Source: a virus
Reading direction: 5' to 3' (one strand)
DNA length: 22,721 bases
IMG/VR virus record: IMGVR_UViG_3300045741_000498
Coordinates: 1 to 22,721 of that record
Below are positions 1 to 6,099 of this stretch, one piece after another. Each line of letters begins with the position of its first letter. The stretch's first letter is position 1. Made by a program: the position numbers and the translations under genes. The notes below the pieces were generated by a model that did not search any database, was not told where the DNA came from, and worked only from the letters and a program-made list of their open reading frames with translations.

Positions 1-36
1 GGCTAAACTTGAATAATCGATCTTATTTATTGACAT
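1..36 (-). CDS. 5' end of a gene running off the left edge (unknown)
   Basis: An ATG at 36-34 opens a frame that stays open to the window edge and reads MSINKIDYSSLA. A good Shine-Dalgarno, GGGAGA at 46-41, sits about 5 bases upstream, which is the main reason for calling this a true start. Only 12 codons are visible, so no product can be assigned. It continues the minus-strand series and lies about 105 bases downstream of the GIY-YIG gene, so it may have its own promoter, but I see no clear one. Confidence 0.6.
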   Translation of the reverse strand, partial: MSINKIDYSSLA

Positions 37-141
37 TACGTCTCCCATTGAACAGAATGCGCCTACTATAGATAAAGAAATATTGATACTATTAAGAAGG
101 AAAATCTCACTTAATTATTCTTAATTATTACCAATAACGCT
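37..141. other. AT-rich intergenic gap at left edge
   Basis: About 105 bases separate the GIY-YIG stop from the next start. Apart from the GGGAGA ribosome binding site at 41-46 and an imperfect ATTAAG/CTTAAT pair around 91-115, I see nothing convincing. No T-run hairpin that would be a terminator is visible. Confidence 0.4.
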
Positions 142-819
142 TTATTTATCAATCCAAACCCTCTTACCATCTATTATTTTCCAAGTTCTACCCTTATGGA
201 CAGTAGTTCTTCCACTAATAGCATTTCTAATCTTTTCTTTAGTTTCTTCTGATAATTTGGTGCCTTTACGAATCTTTGATAATTTTTCTTTAGTTTCTTC
301 TGATAATTTATTGCCAGTAAGAGATTTGGATAAATTTTCTTTATGCTCTTCAGTGCGCTCTTTACCTCTCCAAAAATCACCTACATTTTTTTTAAAATCA
401 TCTGATCGTATTTTACCAGTATTACCTTTAGAAATCTTATCTCTTGATTCTTTAGATACTTCATGTCCCATTAATGTTTGAGATACTTTCTGTTTCCATT
501 CTTCTGTTTTGGGAGCATTCATTCCACCTAAAGTCATATTATATCCTTTGCCAGTTGAAACATGACTTTCATATTGAGAAACAAGTGATGTTTCCAATTG
601 ATTAGCATCTTCTAAAGATTTACATGATGCAATTATTACAAATTCAAAATTATTTATACCATGCTTTATCATGGCATGATGAACTATTTGATTTGGATTA
701 TTTTTAGCAACTTTTTTATGATCATACCATCGTTGTTTTGGAGCGACAGTTTGTCCTATATAATTTTTATTATTTATTAGATTTGTTATGCGATATAATG
801 AATATATTTTTTGTTCCAC
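142..819 (-). CDS. GIY-YIG homing endonuclease with NUMOD3 repeats
   Basis: The product is a free-standing homing endonuclease that would cut a recipient genome lacking the insertion. Numbered from the GTG start, the GIY-YIG signature is SLY at 7-9 and YIG at 20-22, followed by a GYN..LGG segment that closes the catalytic fold. The C-terminal half is a series of NUMOD3-type DNA-binding repeats of the form LSEETKEKLSK, two of them almost identical, ending in a WKIIDGKRVW tail seen in phage nucleases of this class. I chose GTG at 819-817 because GAGG lies 5 bases upstream (828-825). The frame extends to a TTG at 837, but that start has no good ribosome binding site. The gene lies just downstream of the sigma-like gene. 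Family assignment is firm; the cleavage target is unknown. Confidence 0.9.
   Translation of the reverse strand: MEQKIYSLYRITNLINNKNYIGQTVAPKQRWYDHKKVAKNNPNQIVHHAMIKHGINNFEFVIIASCKSLEDANQLETSLVSQYESHVSTGKGYNMTLGGMNAPKTEEWKQKVSQTLMGHEVSKESRDKISKGNTGKIRSDDFKKNVGDFWRGKERTEEHKENLSKSLTGNKLSEETKEKLSKIRKGTKLSEETKEKIRNAISGRTTVHKGRTWKIIDGKRVWIDK
236..309 (-). repeat. Direct repeat encoding two NUMOD3 units
   Basis: A 23-base sequence at 236-258 recurs exactly at 287-309, an offset of 51 bases or 17 codons. It encodes the repeated NUMOD3 motif (KLSEETKEK) of the GIY-YIG endonuclease. Identity at DNA level, not only protein level, suggests recent unit duplication or gene conversion. Confidence 0.85.
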
Positions 820-858
820 TGAAACCTCACACAACAATATATCACCATTATGTAAGAC

Positions 859-1302
859 TTACCATTTTTCATCTCGCGTTGCTTGCATTTTAGCAAGAAT
901 ATCTTTTATTTTATCATCATTTTCAATGATTTTTCTAATCTTTTTACGGGCGCCGCCATAAATTTTCTTTCCATTCTTATAATCTACATTTCCATTAAGG
1001 GATTTAGTAATAGAACTTTGATTAACATTAAGCATTTTAGCTATTTCCATTTGAGTGTAGCCATCAGCATATAATCTAATAACTTCTCTTTGTCTTGGCG
1101 TTAATAAGGTATCAACAACTCTCCAGAATTCTTTTTTCAATTGTTCTTCAAGTTCCATTAAATTTTCATTATATTCAAATGGATTAAGTCGTGCAGAGAT
1201 ACTATCTTCATTACAAAATGATTCTAACATTTCATTAGAGCAAGCTGTTTCTAATAATATCCACTGATACTTATCACTTCGATTAGACCTTTTGTTAATC
1301 AT
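859..1302 (-). CDS. Sigma-70 region 4-like HTH protein (putative phage sigma factor)
   Basis: The 147-residue product carries one recognisable domain at about 60-115, a sigma-70 region 4-type helix-turn-helix. It has the characteristic LTPRQREVIRLYADG start, then YTQMEIAKMLNVNQSSITKSL as the HTH, and a basic GGARKKIRKI tail. Regions 2 and 3, which bind and melt the -10, are absent or unrecognisable, so a complete classical sigma factor is doubtful. It could be a -35-recognising or core-RNAP-binding late sigma, or an adaptor. The N-terminal 60 residues are acidic and unassigned. The start has AAGGAAC upstream and lies 9 bases after the stop of the upstream GIY-YIG gene, so translation is probably coupled. 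It sits between two homing endonuclease genes. The HTH is confident; the sigma role is inference. Confidence 0.75.
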   Translation of the reverse strand: MINKRSNRSDKYQWILLETACSNEMLESFCNEDSISARLNPFEYNENLMELEEQLKKEFWRVVDTLLTPRQREVIRLYADGYTQMEIAKMLNVNQSSITKSLNGNVDYKNGKKIYGGARKKIRKIIENDDKIKDILAKMQATRDEKW

Positions 1303-1310
1303 ATTGTTCC

Positions 1311-2006
1311 TTATAAGTTATTATGTCTTAATAAAATATCTCTAATTGTGGTTTTGCCACAGTTAAACTTACGAGATAATTCTGCCCTAGAAATATTACC
1401 ACCCAAATATAAATTACATATTTCTATTTCTTGTGTTTTTGAAAATATATTACAACCGTTAGAATGTCCAGTATAATTCGATTGCCTTATTTTAATATTA
1501 TTTCTTTTAATAATATCTGCTATTAAATTTCTTTGACACTTAAACTGTTGCCCCAAAGCATACATAGATTTCTCCTCTTCAAAATATAATCTACATATCT
1601 CTTTTTCAATTTCTTCTGAAAATCTTCTTCTATTTGTTTGAGGTTTTCCAGATAAAGATTTTGAAATTCTTACAATCCATTTTTCAGAAAATTTCTTACC
1701 ACCATTAGTATTACCGCCTTCACCACCCAGAGTATCATTGTATCCCCATTTTGACTTAAACGTATCAAAATAGGCTATATACTCAATTTCTCCAGCAAGC
1801 ATAGCCTCCCTGGTAGAATAGATTTCAATCATTCGGATGTCGAAATTATCTCTACCATATTTTCTGATGGCTTTATGAATGGTACATAGCGAACCCTCAT
1901 TTACTTTAACAAGATGCTTCTGCCATCGTATTTTGAGTTCTCTCTCGGTAGAACCCACATACATCTTGCCATTTAATTTATTAACAATAACATAAACTTG
2001 ATACAT
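1311..2006 (-). CDS. GIY-YIG homing endonuclease with two C-terminal HTH repeats
   Basis: The N-terminal 100 residues are a GIY-YIG nuclease: VYVIV at 4-8, YVG at 16-18, Arg27 and Glu73 in the usual catalytic positions, then GYNDTLGG. A NUMOD3-like stretch (FSEKWIVRISKSLSGK) follows at about 106-121. The C-terminal 100 residues hold two related HTH units of about 45 residues, starting FSEEIEKEICRLY and FSKTQEIEICNLY. Each resembles resolvase-type or homeodomain-like HTHs, with a Cys in the turn region. This architecture differs from GIY-YIG no. 1, so the two are not simple duplicates. The start ATG overlaps the preceding stop (TAATG) and has no strong ribosome binding site, which points to translational coupling. 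Family is firm; target site unknown. Confidence 0.88.
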   Translation of the reverse strand: MYQVYVIVNKLNGKMYVGSTERELKIRWQKHLVKVNEGSLCTIHKAIRKYGRDNFDIRMIEIYSTREAMLAGEIEYIAYFDTFKSKWGYNDTLGGEGGNTNGGKKFSEKWIVRISKSLSGKPQTNRRRFSEEIEKEICRLYFEEEKSMYALGQQFKCQRNLIADIIKRNNIKIRQSNYTGHSNGCNIFSKTQEIEICNLYLGGNISRAELSRKFNCGKTTIRDILLRHNNL

Positions 2007-2224
2007 TAATATACTTTATTTACACATATAGTTTCAATATAACATACCGCTTCTTTAGACATTTTAATATACTCATTTTTTAAAAATTGCCACGGGCCAC
2101 TATTATCAATAATTTGTTGAATTGGCATGGCCATTAATTTTTCACCATTTGATACTATTACATCAGTACCTTCAAACGAAAAATCATATTTTACATTTTT
2201 AAAATCAGTTATGGTAGTTTTCAT
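2006..2224 (-). CDS. Small hypothetical protein, 72 aa
   Basis: I do not recognise this protein. It is 72 residues with a mixed beta-rich N-terminus (KYDFSFEGTDVIVSNGEKL) and a helical C-terminus, no membrane segment and no metal-binding motif; its two cysteines are not paired. The start has GGAGAT a few bases upstream, and the stop overlaps the start of the GIY-YIG gene by one base. It could be an ordinary small early phage protein or part of the homing cassette. The good ribosome binding site and tight packing support it as a real gene. Confidence 0.65.
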   Translation of the reverse strand: MKTTITDFKNVKYDFSFEGTDVIVSNGEKLMAMPIQQIIDNSGPWQFLKNEYIKMSKEAVCYIETICVNKVY

Positions 2225-2294
2225 ATTATCTCCAGTAAAGATTGCAACAAAGCTAAATATATCAATAATAAAAGAATGAATTTTTGTTTAAATA
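2225..2294. other. Short AT-rich gap between primase and 72-aa gene
   Basis: Seventy bases, strongly AT-rich, carry the GGAGAT ribosome binding site of the 72-residue gene. On the minus strand TTGATATATTTA around 2256-2267 is a weak promoter-like sequence. Nothing stronger is visible. Confidence 0.3.
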
Positions 2295-3059
2295 TCACTC
2301 TTTAACAATAAAAGGTATTGATTCTTCACTAGACTTTGTGAAATAATCATCAATATCTTTGTAACTTTCTGGTAAATAAAAATTCTGAATATTCGCTAAC
2401 TTGCCGAATTTACTAACAATAAGTTTCCTCCCCTTTTCGCCAGCTTCATCATTATCCAATAATAAAAATATATTATCGGTGTATCTGCTAATGACTGAAA
2501 ATTGATAGGGAGTCATATTTGATGTTCCTAAAGCAACAACATTTTTAAATCCTCTTTCTACAGCCTTAATTACATCAAATTGGCCTTCTACAATATAAAC
2601 TGAATTTTGATTTATAATATGTTGCTTATTTTCATACAAACCAAAAATAAAATTGCTCTTTTTAAAATTTTTAGTATTTTTATATTTTTCTATTTTTTGT
2701 ACTTTTCTTTGTTCTTCACTAAGAAGGGTTCTACCAACAATAGCTTTAACATTTCCATATGTGTCTCTAAATGGCATTATTAATGGATGGTCATCAAAAT
2801 GAGATGTCCTAATAACTCTAGGACCTAATGAATCTTGTATTTGCCTATAATACAATAATTCTAAATCTTTAAGTGCCTTTTCACCAACAATATCAATTAA
2901 AACTTGAATATTTTTAGGATCGGGGAAATACCCAAATTTAAATATTTCTTGACTTTCGGCAGTAATTCTAGAATCAAGATAATCTTTGCATTCTTTAGCT
3001 TCAGGAAAATTATTAAGCAAATATCTGCAAGATTCTATAATTTTATCAAACATATTCAT
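2295..3059 (-). CDS. DnaG-type primase catalytic core (Toprim), no CHC2 zinc domain
   Basis: This is the RNA polymerase and Toprim core of a bacterial-type DNA primase, which would lay down RNA primers for the phage replicase. The DnaG-like N-terminal core spans about 1-140 (PLIMPFRDTYGNVKAIVGR, then a KYKNTKNF..SNFIFGL segment like DnaG KYLNSPET...YGL). The Toprim domain follows: VEGQFDVI with Glu159 and Asp162, LLLDNDEAG with Asp202 and Asp204, and YKDIDDYF near 233-240. The CHC2 zinc-binding domain that normally precedes the core is missing, and there is no helicase-interaction domain, so it is far shorter than the ~580-residue bacterial DnaG. ATG 3059 and ATG 3053 are both possible; AAGGA is better spaced from the latter. 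A duplicated zinc-ribbon gene lies immediately upstream. Confidence 0.88.
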   Translation of the reverse strand: MNMFDKIIESCRYLLNNFPEAKECKDYLDSRITAESQEIFKFGYFPDPKNIQVLIDIVGEKALKDLELLYYRQIQDSLGPRVIRTSHFDDHPLIMPFRDTYGNVKAIVGRTLLSEEQRKVQKIEKYKNTKNFKKSNFIFGLYENKQHIINQNSVYIVEGQFDVIKAVERGFKNVVALGTSNMTPYQFSVISRYTDNIFLLLDNDEAGEKGRKLIVSKFGKLANIQNFYLPESYKDIDDYFTKSSEESIPFIVKE

Positions 3060-3075
3060 ATTCCTTATGATCTGT

Positions 3076-3414
3076 TTAAACGTCTTTATCTACGGTCTTT
3101 AATTTCTCTTTAAGCATATTTTTAAATATTGGGCTCAAATTATCAAGCGGTTTATTACAAGCACCACAAACAACATCACCTTGTTGTAATTTGGGGCGCT
3201 CTTCTTGTCCACATTTACCACATTTAACTGCAAATGGTTTTGATTGTTTTTGTTTAAATTGTTTTGACATTTTCATTTGATTTTTTATGAATGGTGTCAA
3301 ATTTGTTAATTCTCCATCACAAGAAGAACAATAAACTTTATTATCTTTTGGATCAAGATATGGTTCTTGAATCTTACCACAACCTTTATTAGTACAAAAA
3401 GTAGAGAATGCCAT
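3076..3414 (-). CDS. Duplicated zinc-ribbon protein, 112 aa
   Basis: The protein is two copies of one unit. Copy 1 has Cys7, Cys12, Cys29 and Cys32; copy 2 has Cys65, Cys68, Cys83 and Cys86. Each ends in a matching helix (ELTNLTPFIKNQMK and PLDNLSPIFKNMLK). The pattern is that of zinc ribbons, which bind nucleic acid or protein. Its start shares one base with the DnaJ stop (TAATG) and a GGAAA lies upstream, so it is co-translated with DnaJ. The primase core follows 16 bases later. It might work with either neighbour: as a separate zinc module for the primase, which lacks one, or as a partner of the chaperone. Its cysteine spacing is not that of the CHC2 primase finger, so the primase link is only suggestive. 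Confidence 0.8.
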   Translation of the reverse strand: MAFSTFCTNKGCGKIQEPYLDPKDNKVYCSSCDGELTNLTPFIKNQMKMSKQFKQKQSKPFAVKCGKCGQEERPKLQQGDVVCGACNKPLDNLSPIFKNMLKEKLKTVDKDV

Positions 3415-4358
3415 TATATATTTCCATTATCAAGATAGTTTATCAAATCATTAATTTTTTCTGGATAATCTACATTAAGAATTACCCTTTGATTTCCAAT
3501 ACGATTAACGCCTACATGCGGAATAATTACTTCATCTTTGTTTTTAGATTGCGATTTTATTACAATATCAGTTTCTCCTAATATAGTTTTAACTTTTTTA
3601 TTACAACCTTTTAATGCTTCTAATAAAGAAATTTGTAAATTACAAACTATATCTTGGCCATCTAATTTAAGACCATCTTCCGCAGACACATGCACGCACA
3701 GATGCACGTCTGTGTTTTGATCTAATGGGCCGAAACTGGTAACAAAATGCCCCATGCCACCTATTCTTAATACATTGCCATTTTGAATGCCACCTGGAAT
3801 TGTTACATTAATAGATGTTTCTGCATCTAAAATTCCTTTTGAATTGCATGTTGTACATGGTTTTGATTCGCTTTTACCAAAACATTTGTCACATGTTTGT
3901 ATAAAAATCATGTGACCCTGTTGGCCGGTTACTTGTCCCCTACCACCACATTTAACACAGCCATTATTTAGTGAAGTTTCACCGTGGCCATTACAATCTT
4001 TACATTTTGTTTGTCTATTAAATTTAATATCTTTCTTGCAACCTAATATTGATTCCTTAAAAGATATTGATGCATTTAAATTAATATTATCTGCTTGGTG
4101 TATTGTTTGATTTCCAAATGGATTAAATGGATTTGATCTATTTGTTGGTTGCCAGTGCATCTCCTCACGATCTGTACTTTTGCCACTAGAAACTACTTGA
4201 TAGGCTTCATTAATTTTTTTGAATTTATCTTCGGCTCCAGATTCTTTATTTATATCTGGATGATACTTTTTCGTAAGTTCTCTATATTTTTTCTTCGCCT
4301 CTTCTGGCGTTGACGTTTGTGGAATTTCTAATATTGAATACGCTTCTTTAATATTCAT
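3414..4358 (-). CDS. dnaJ: DnaJ/Hsp40 co-chaperone
   Basis: A complete type I DnaJ. The J domain occupies about 1-60 with the HPD motif at 33-35, which triggers ATP hydrolysis by DnaK. A short N/F-rich linker follows (about 70-85). The four-repeat zinc domain has CKDCNGHG (from 119), CVKCGGRG (134), CDKCFGKS (156) and CTTCNSKG (168); the third and fourth repeats have lost one glycine of the CxxCxGxG pattern. The C-terminal peptide-binding domains run to 314, starting with VTIPGGIQNGNVLRIGGMG. It is somewhat shorter than E. coli DnaJ (376) because the Gly/Phe linker is short. The start overlaps the RuvC-like stop (ATGA). It would recruit host DnaK to phage substrates; no DnaK gene is in the window. 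Confidence 0.95.
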   Translation of the reverse strand: MNIKEAYSILEIPQTSTPEEAKKKYRELTKKYHPDINKESGAEDKFKKINEAYQVVSSGKSTDREEMHWQPTNRSNPFNPFGNQTIHQADNINLNASISFKESILGCKKDIKFNRQTKCKDCNGHGETSLNNGCVKCGGRGQVTGQQGHMIFIQTCDKCFGKSESKPCTTCNSKGILDAETSINVTIPGGIQNGNVLRIGGMGHFVTSFGPLDQNTDVHLCVHVSAEDGLKLDGQDIVCNLQISLLEALKGCNKKVKTILGETDIVIKSQSKNKDEVIIPHVGVNRIGNQRVILNVDYPEKINDLINYLDNGNI

Positions 4359-4909
4359 TTCTTCTTGCCCTTACGCTTTATTTGGCCAGTCAAAAGTTTT
4401 GCAAAATATAAAGCAACAGCCATACCATCGGCTTTATCAAAATTTTCAACTTTTATTTTACCTTTTTTATTGTATTCATAAGGAAATGTAATTCCTAAAT
4501 GTTTGGATACAAGCTCTGGCATATCTTCTTTTTTTGGCAAATTAGAATTTAATTTTAAACCATGTCTAATTGACATTACATTAAATAGTTCTGGAGATTT
4601 ATTTAAATAATCAAAAGCACATAACCCAATCATTCTATTAAATGTAGTAAGCATTATAATTGTTTTTGCCGTACTTTTACCCTGCATAAATTGAATAATA
4701 TCTTCTATTCCAATATGATCTGGTTTAACATCTTCTATTATTTTTTTAATCTTATCTCTAGTATCTACAATTCTCTCTATAATAGAACCAGTTTTAAGTG
4801 GCTTTAAATATCCTGCATTAACAAATTCTATATTATTATCTTTAATATCCAATACACAATATCCAATAGTCGTACTTGAAACATCTATACCTAATATTCT
4901 TTTAATCAT
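4355..4909 (-). CDS. ruvC: RuvC-like Holliday junction resolvase
   Basis: A 184-residue RNase H-fold nuclease of the RuvC family, expected to cut four-way junctions made by UvsX-driven recombination. The acidic active-site residues are in place: Asp9 in GIDVSSTTIGY, Glu69 in HIGIED, and Asp158/Asp161 in DKADGMAVALY. The C-terminus is very basic (KRKGKKK). Length is close to bacterial RuvC (173). The ATG has no Shine-Dalgarno upstream, and a later start would remove Asp9, so the start is secure although unusual. An extended -10 element lies so close that the mRNA could begin at or next to the AUG. An intrinsic terminator separates it from the SSB gene, and DnaJ overlaps its 3' end. Confidence 0.9.
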   Translation of the reverse strand: MIKRILGIDVSSTTIGYCVLDIKDNNIEFVNAGYLKPLKTGSIIERIVDTRDKIKKIIEDVKPDHIGIEDIIQFMQGKSTAKTIIMLTTFNRMIGLCAFDYLNKSPELFNVMSIRHGLKLNSNLPKKEDMPELVSKHLGITFPYEYNKKGKIKVENFDKADGMAVALYFAKLLTGQIKRKGKKK

Positions 4910-4916
4910 GTTAGGT

Positions 4917-4925
4917 AATATAACA
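4917..4925 (-). promoter_or_regulatory. Candidate extended -10 promoter for ruvC operon
   Basis: On the minus strand TGTTATATT reads as an extended -10 (TG-N-TATATT). No -35 is evident; the expected position falls inside the SSB terminator hairpin. By usual spacing transcription would start at about 4910-4909, directly at the RuvC ATG, giving a leaderless message and accounting for the missing Shine-Dalgarno. Very similar elements precede dnaE and the Cas4-like gene. Confidence 0.4.
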
Positions 4926-4934
4926 AGAAAATAG

Positions 4935-4967
4935 AAAAGGGCCCAAGAATCAACTTGAGCCCCTTTT
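4935..4967 (-). terminator. Rho-independent terminator after the SSB gene
   Basis: On the minus strand AAAAGGGGCTCAAG, a 6-base loop and CTTGGGCCCTTTT form a stem of 13 pairs with one bulged G and one G-U pair, followed by a T-rich tail (TTTTCTATTTTC). It starts about 18 bases after the SSB stop. It is the only GC-rich hairpin plus T-run I found, and would give the SSB message its own 3' end while limiting read-through to ruvC and dnaJ. An A-run on one side and a T-run on the other may make it work in both directions. Confidence 0.85.
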
Positions 4968-4985
4968 ATTATAAGCTATATTTAT

Positions 4986-5705
4986 TTATACAGCTGGCTC
5001 TTCAGCATAAGCTGGGAAAGCCTCATTCATATCCTCATCATCAGACATACTGACAGCAGGCGCCTTTGCAGCAACCTTTGCAGTTTTCTTGCTTGCAGTT
5101 CCAGTAGTTGCATCACCAGAAACCCCATTAATTTTATCAATTCTAGATTGAACGTTTTCTGCAGAAGGTGGAGTGCAGCGTCTCTTAAGATCATCTAAAT
5201 CTGCACTATCTTTTAATTGCTGATCGGCAGCAGATAATGGTTCTTTAGAGATTGGTTGAACAGAATAATAACCAGTTGCTCCACCATTTTTATCGACAAC
5301 AATATCGATATCATATTTAGTTGGATCTCCCCAACGTTGAGTGTTTCTTGCTAATTTTCTAATTTGAGAAAATACTGCAAAAGAAATATCAAGAATCTTG
5401 TAAGTTCCAGTCTTGCGATCTATTACACCGTAAAACCAACGTGGCTTTGCTTTATCGCCAGTTTCACAAAGTGGACAGCTTCCATGTAACTGAGAACAGC
5501 CTACTTTTTGTCCAAAGTCTTTTGGATTATTTGCATCCTTCTTGTACTTATGAACTAAATATTGAAATGGGGCTGTAACAAGTCTCAATTCGTTAGAGCC
5601 CTCTCCTAAGCGAAGAAACAAATCCTTATTATTTCCCCCTTTTTTATTTCCTTCACCACCAAAAACGTCGTCACTATAAGAAATTTCACCAAATGTTTGT
5701 GCCAT
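4986..5705 (-). CDS. gp32-like single-stranded DNA-binding protein
   Basis: A 239-residue phage SSB of the T4 gp32 type, which coats single-stranded DNA and organises replisome and recombinase loading. The zinc site is visible in the core as Cys70, His74, Cys77 and Cys80 (VGCSQLHGSCPLC), followed by the aromatic/basic segment KPRWFYGVIDR and KILDIS, as in gp32 relatives. A low-complexity Ala/Lys/Thr linker (about 195-215) leads to a strongly acidic C-terminal tail (SDDEDMNEAF), the usual SSB protein-recruitment element. It is shorter than T4 gp32 (301). GGAG lies 6 bases before the ATG. The gene has its own A-rich leader, possible promoter and a terminator, suggesting a separate, abundant transcript. 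Confidence 0.88.
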   Translation of the reverse strand: MAQTFGEISYSDDVFGGEGNKKGGNNKDLFLRLGEGSNELRLVTAPFQYLVHKYKKDANNPKDFGQKVGCSQLHGSCPLCETGDKAKPRWFYGVIDRKTGTYKILDISFAVFSQIRKLARNTQRWGDPTKYDIDIVVDKNGGATGYYSVQPISKEPLSAADQQLKDSADLDDLKRRCTPPSAENVQSRIDKINGVSGDATTGTASKKTAKVAAKAPAVSMSDDEDMNEAFPAYAEEPAV

Positions 5706-5786
5706 TGTATTCTCCGTATGTTATTTATCTTTTGTACTTAAAGTACTTTTTCTTTTTAACAAAATCGATTATTTATCTTATACACA
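5706..5786 (-). promoter_or_regulatory. SSB leader with direct repeats, palindrome and possible promoter
   Basis: This gap precedes the SSB start. On the minus strand TGTGTATAAG places a possible -10 (TATAAG, 5782-5777) at its far end. The 11-mer AAGATAAATAA occurs exactly twice (5779-5769 and 5731-5721). Between them is the palindrome GTACTTTAAGTAC (5746-5734). The rest is almost all A/G/T with little pairing potential, ending in CGGAGAATACA before the ATG. An unstructured A-rich leader next to a small hairpin is what T4 gene 32 uses for translational self-repression; applying that here is inference. Confidence 0.45.
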
Positions 5787-6077
5787 TTAGCGTGTAAATT
5801 TAACTAAACGAGTTCTAGTATGATCTGTAGTTCTTACGAATCTTACGCCGATTCCTCGGTTACGAATTCTATTAACTACTTTATTTATTACTAATCTGAG
5901 GGCCCCTGGACTTGCTGGCAAAAGAGTTCTTTGTTTTTTGCTCAAAACTCTATTAAGAGCACTTCCCAATTCACTCATAGTACCTACCCAAGTTCCTTCA
6001 GATTGTCTTTCTACTACCGAATTAATTCCACGAAAAACAACACTTTCTACGTTGTTTGTTACACTATTATATGCCAT
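5787..6077 (-). CDS. Small winged-helix-like DNA-binding protein, 96 aa
   Basis: The 96-residue product is basic, especially at the C-terminus (RFVRTTDHTRTRLVKFTR). Its layout, WVGTMSELGSAL, then LLPASPGALRLVINKVV, then RGIGVRFVRT, resembles the winged-helix domain found at the C-terminus of many phage and plasmid primase-helicase proteins (W.GT..EL, LP.SP..L, GI.V.F, R). Here it stands alone. Start: GTG at 6089 and ATG at 6077 are both in frame; I prefer ATG 6077 because GTGAG lies 7 bases upstream. It sits between SSB and RecA, so a role in origin or fork binding is reasonable. The fold similarity is from memory of consensus patterns, and the function is unproven. Confidence 0.7.
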   Translation of the reverse strand: MAYNSVTNNVESVVFRGINSVVERQSEGTWVGTMSELGSALNRVLSKKQRTLLPASPGALRLVINKVVNRIRNRGIGVRFVRTTDHTRTRLVKFTR

Positions 6078-6099
6078 TTTATAACTCACTTTCTTACTT

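Noticed and set aside
4983-4990. TATAAATA on the minus strand, identical to the T4 late promoter
   Set aside because: It overlaps the SSB stop and lies just before a terminator. The same 8-mer also occurs inside dnaJ, and several copies are expected by chance at this base composition.
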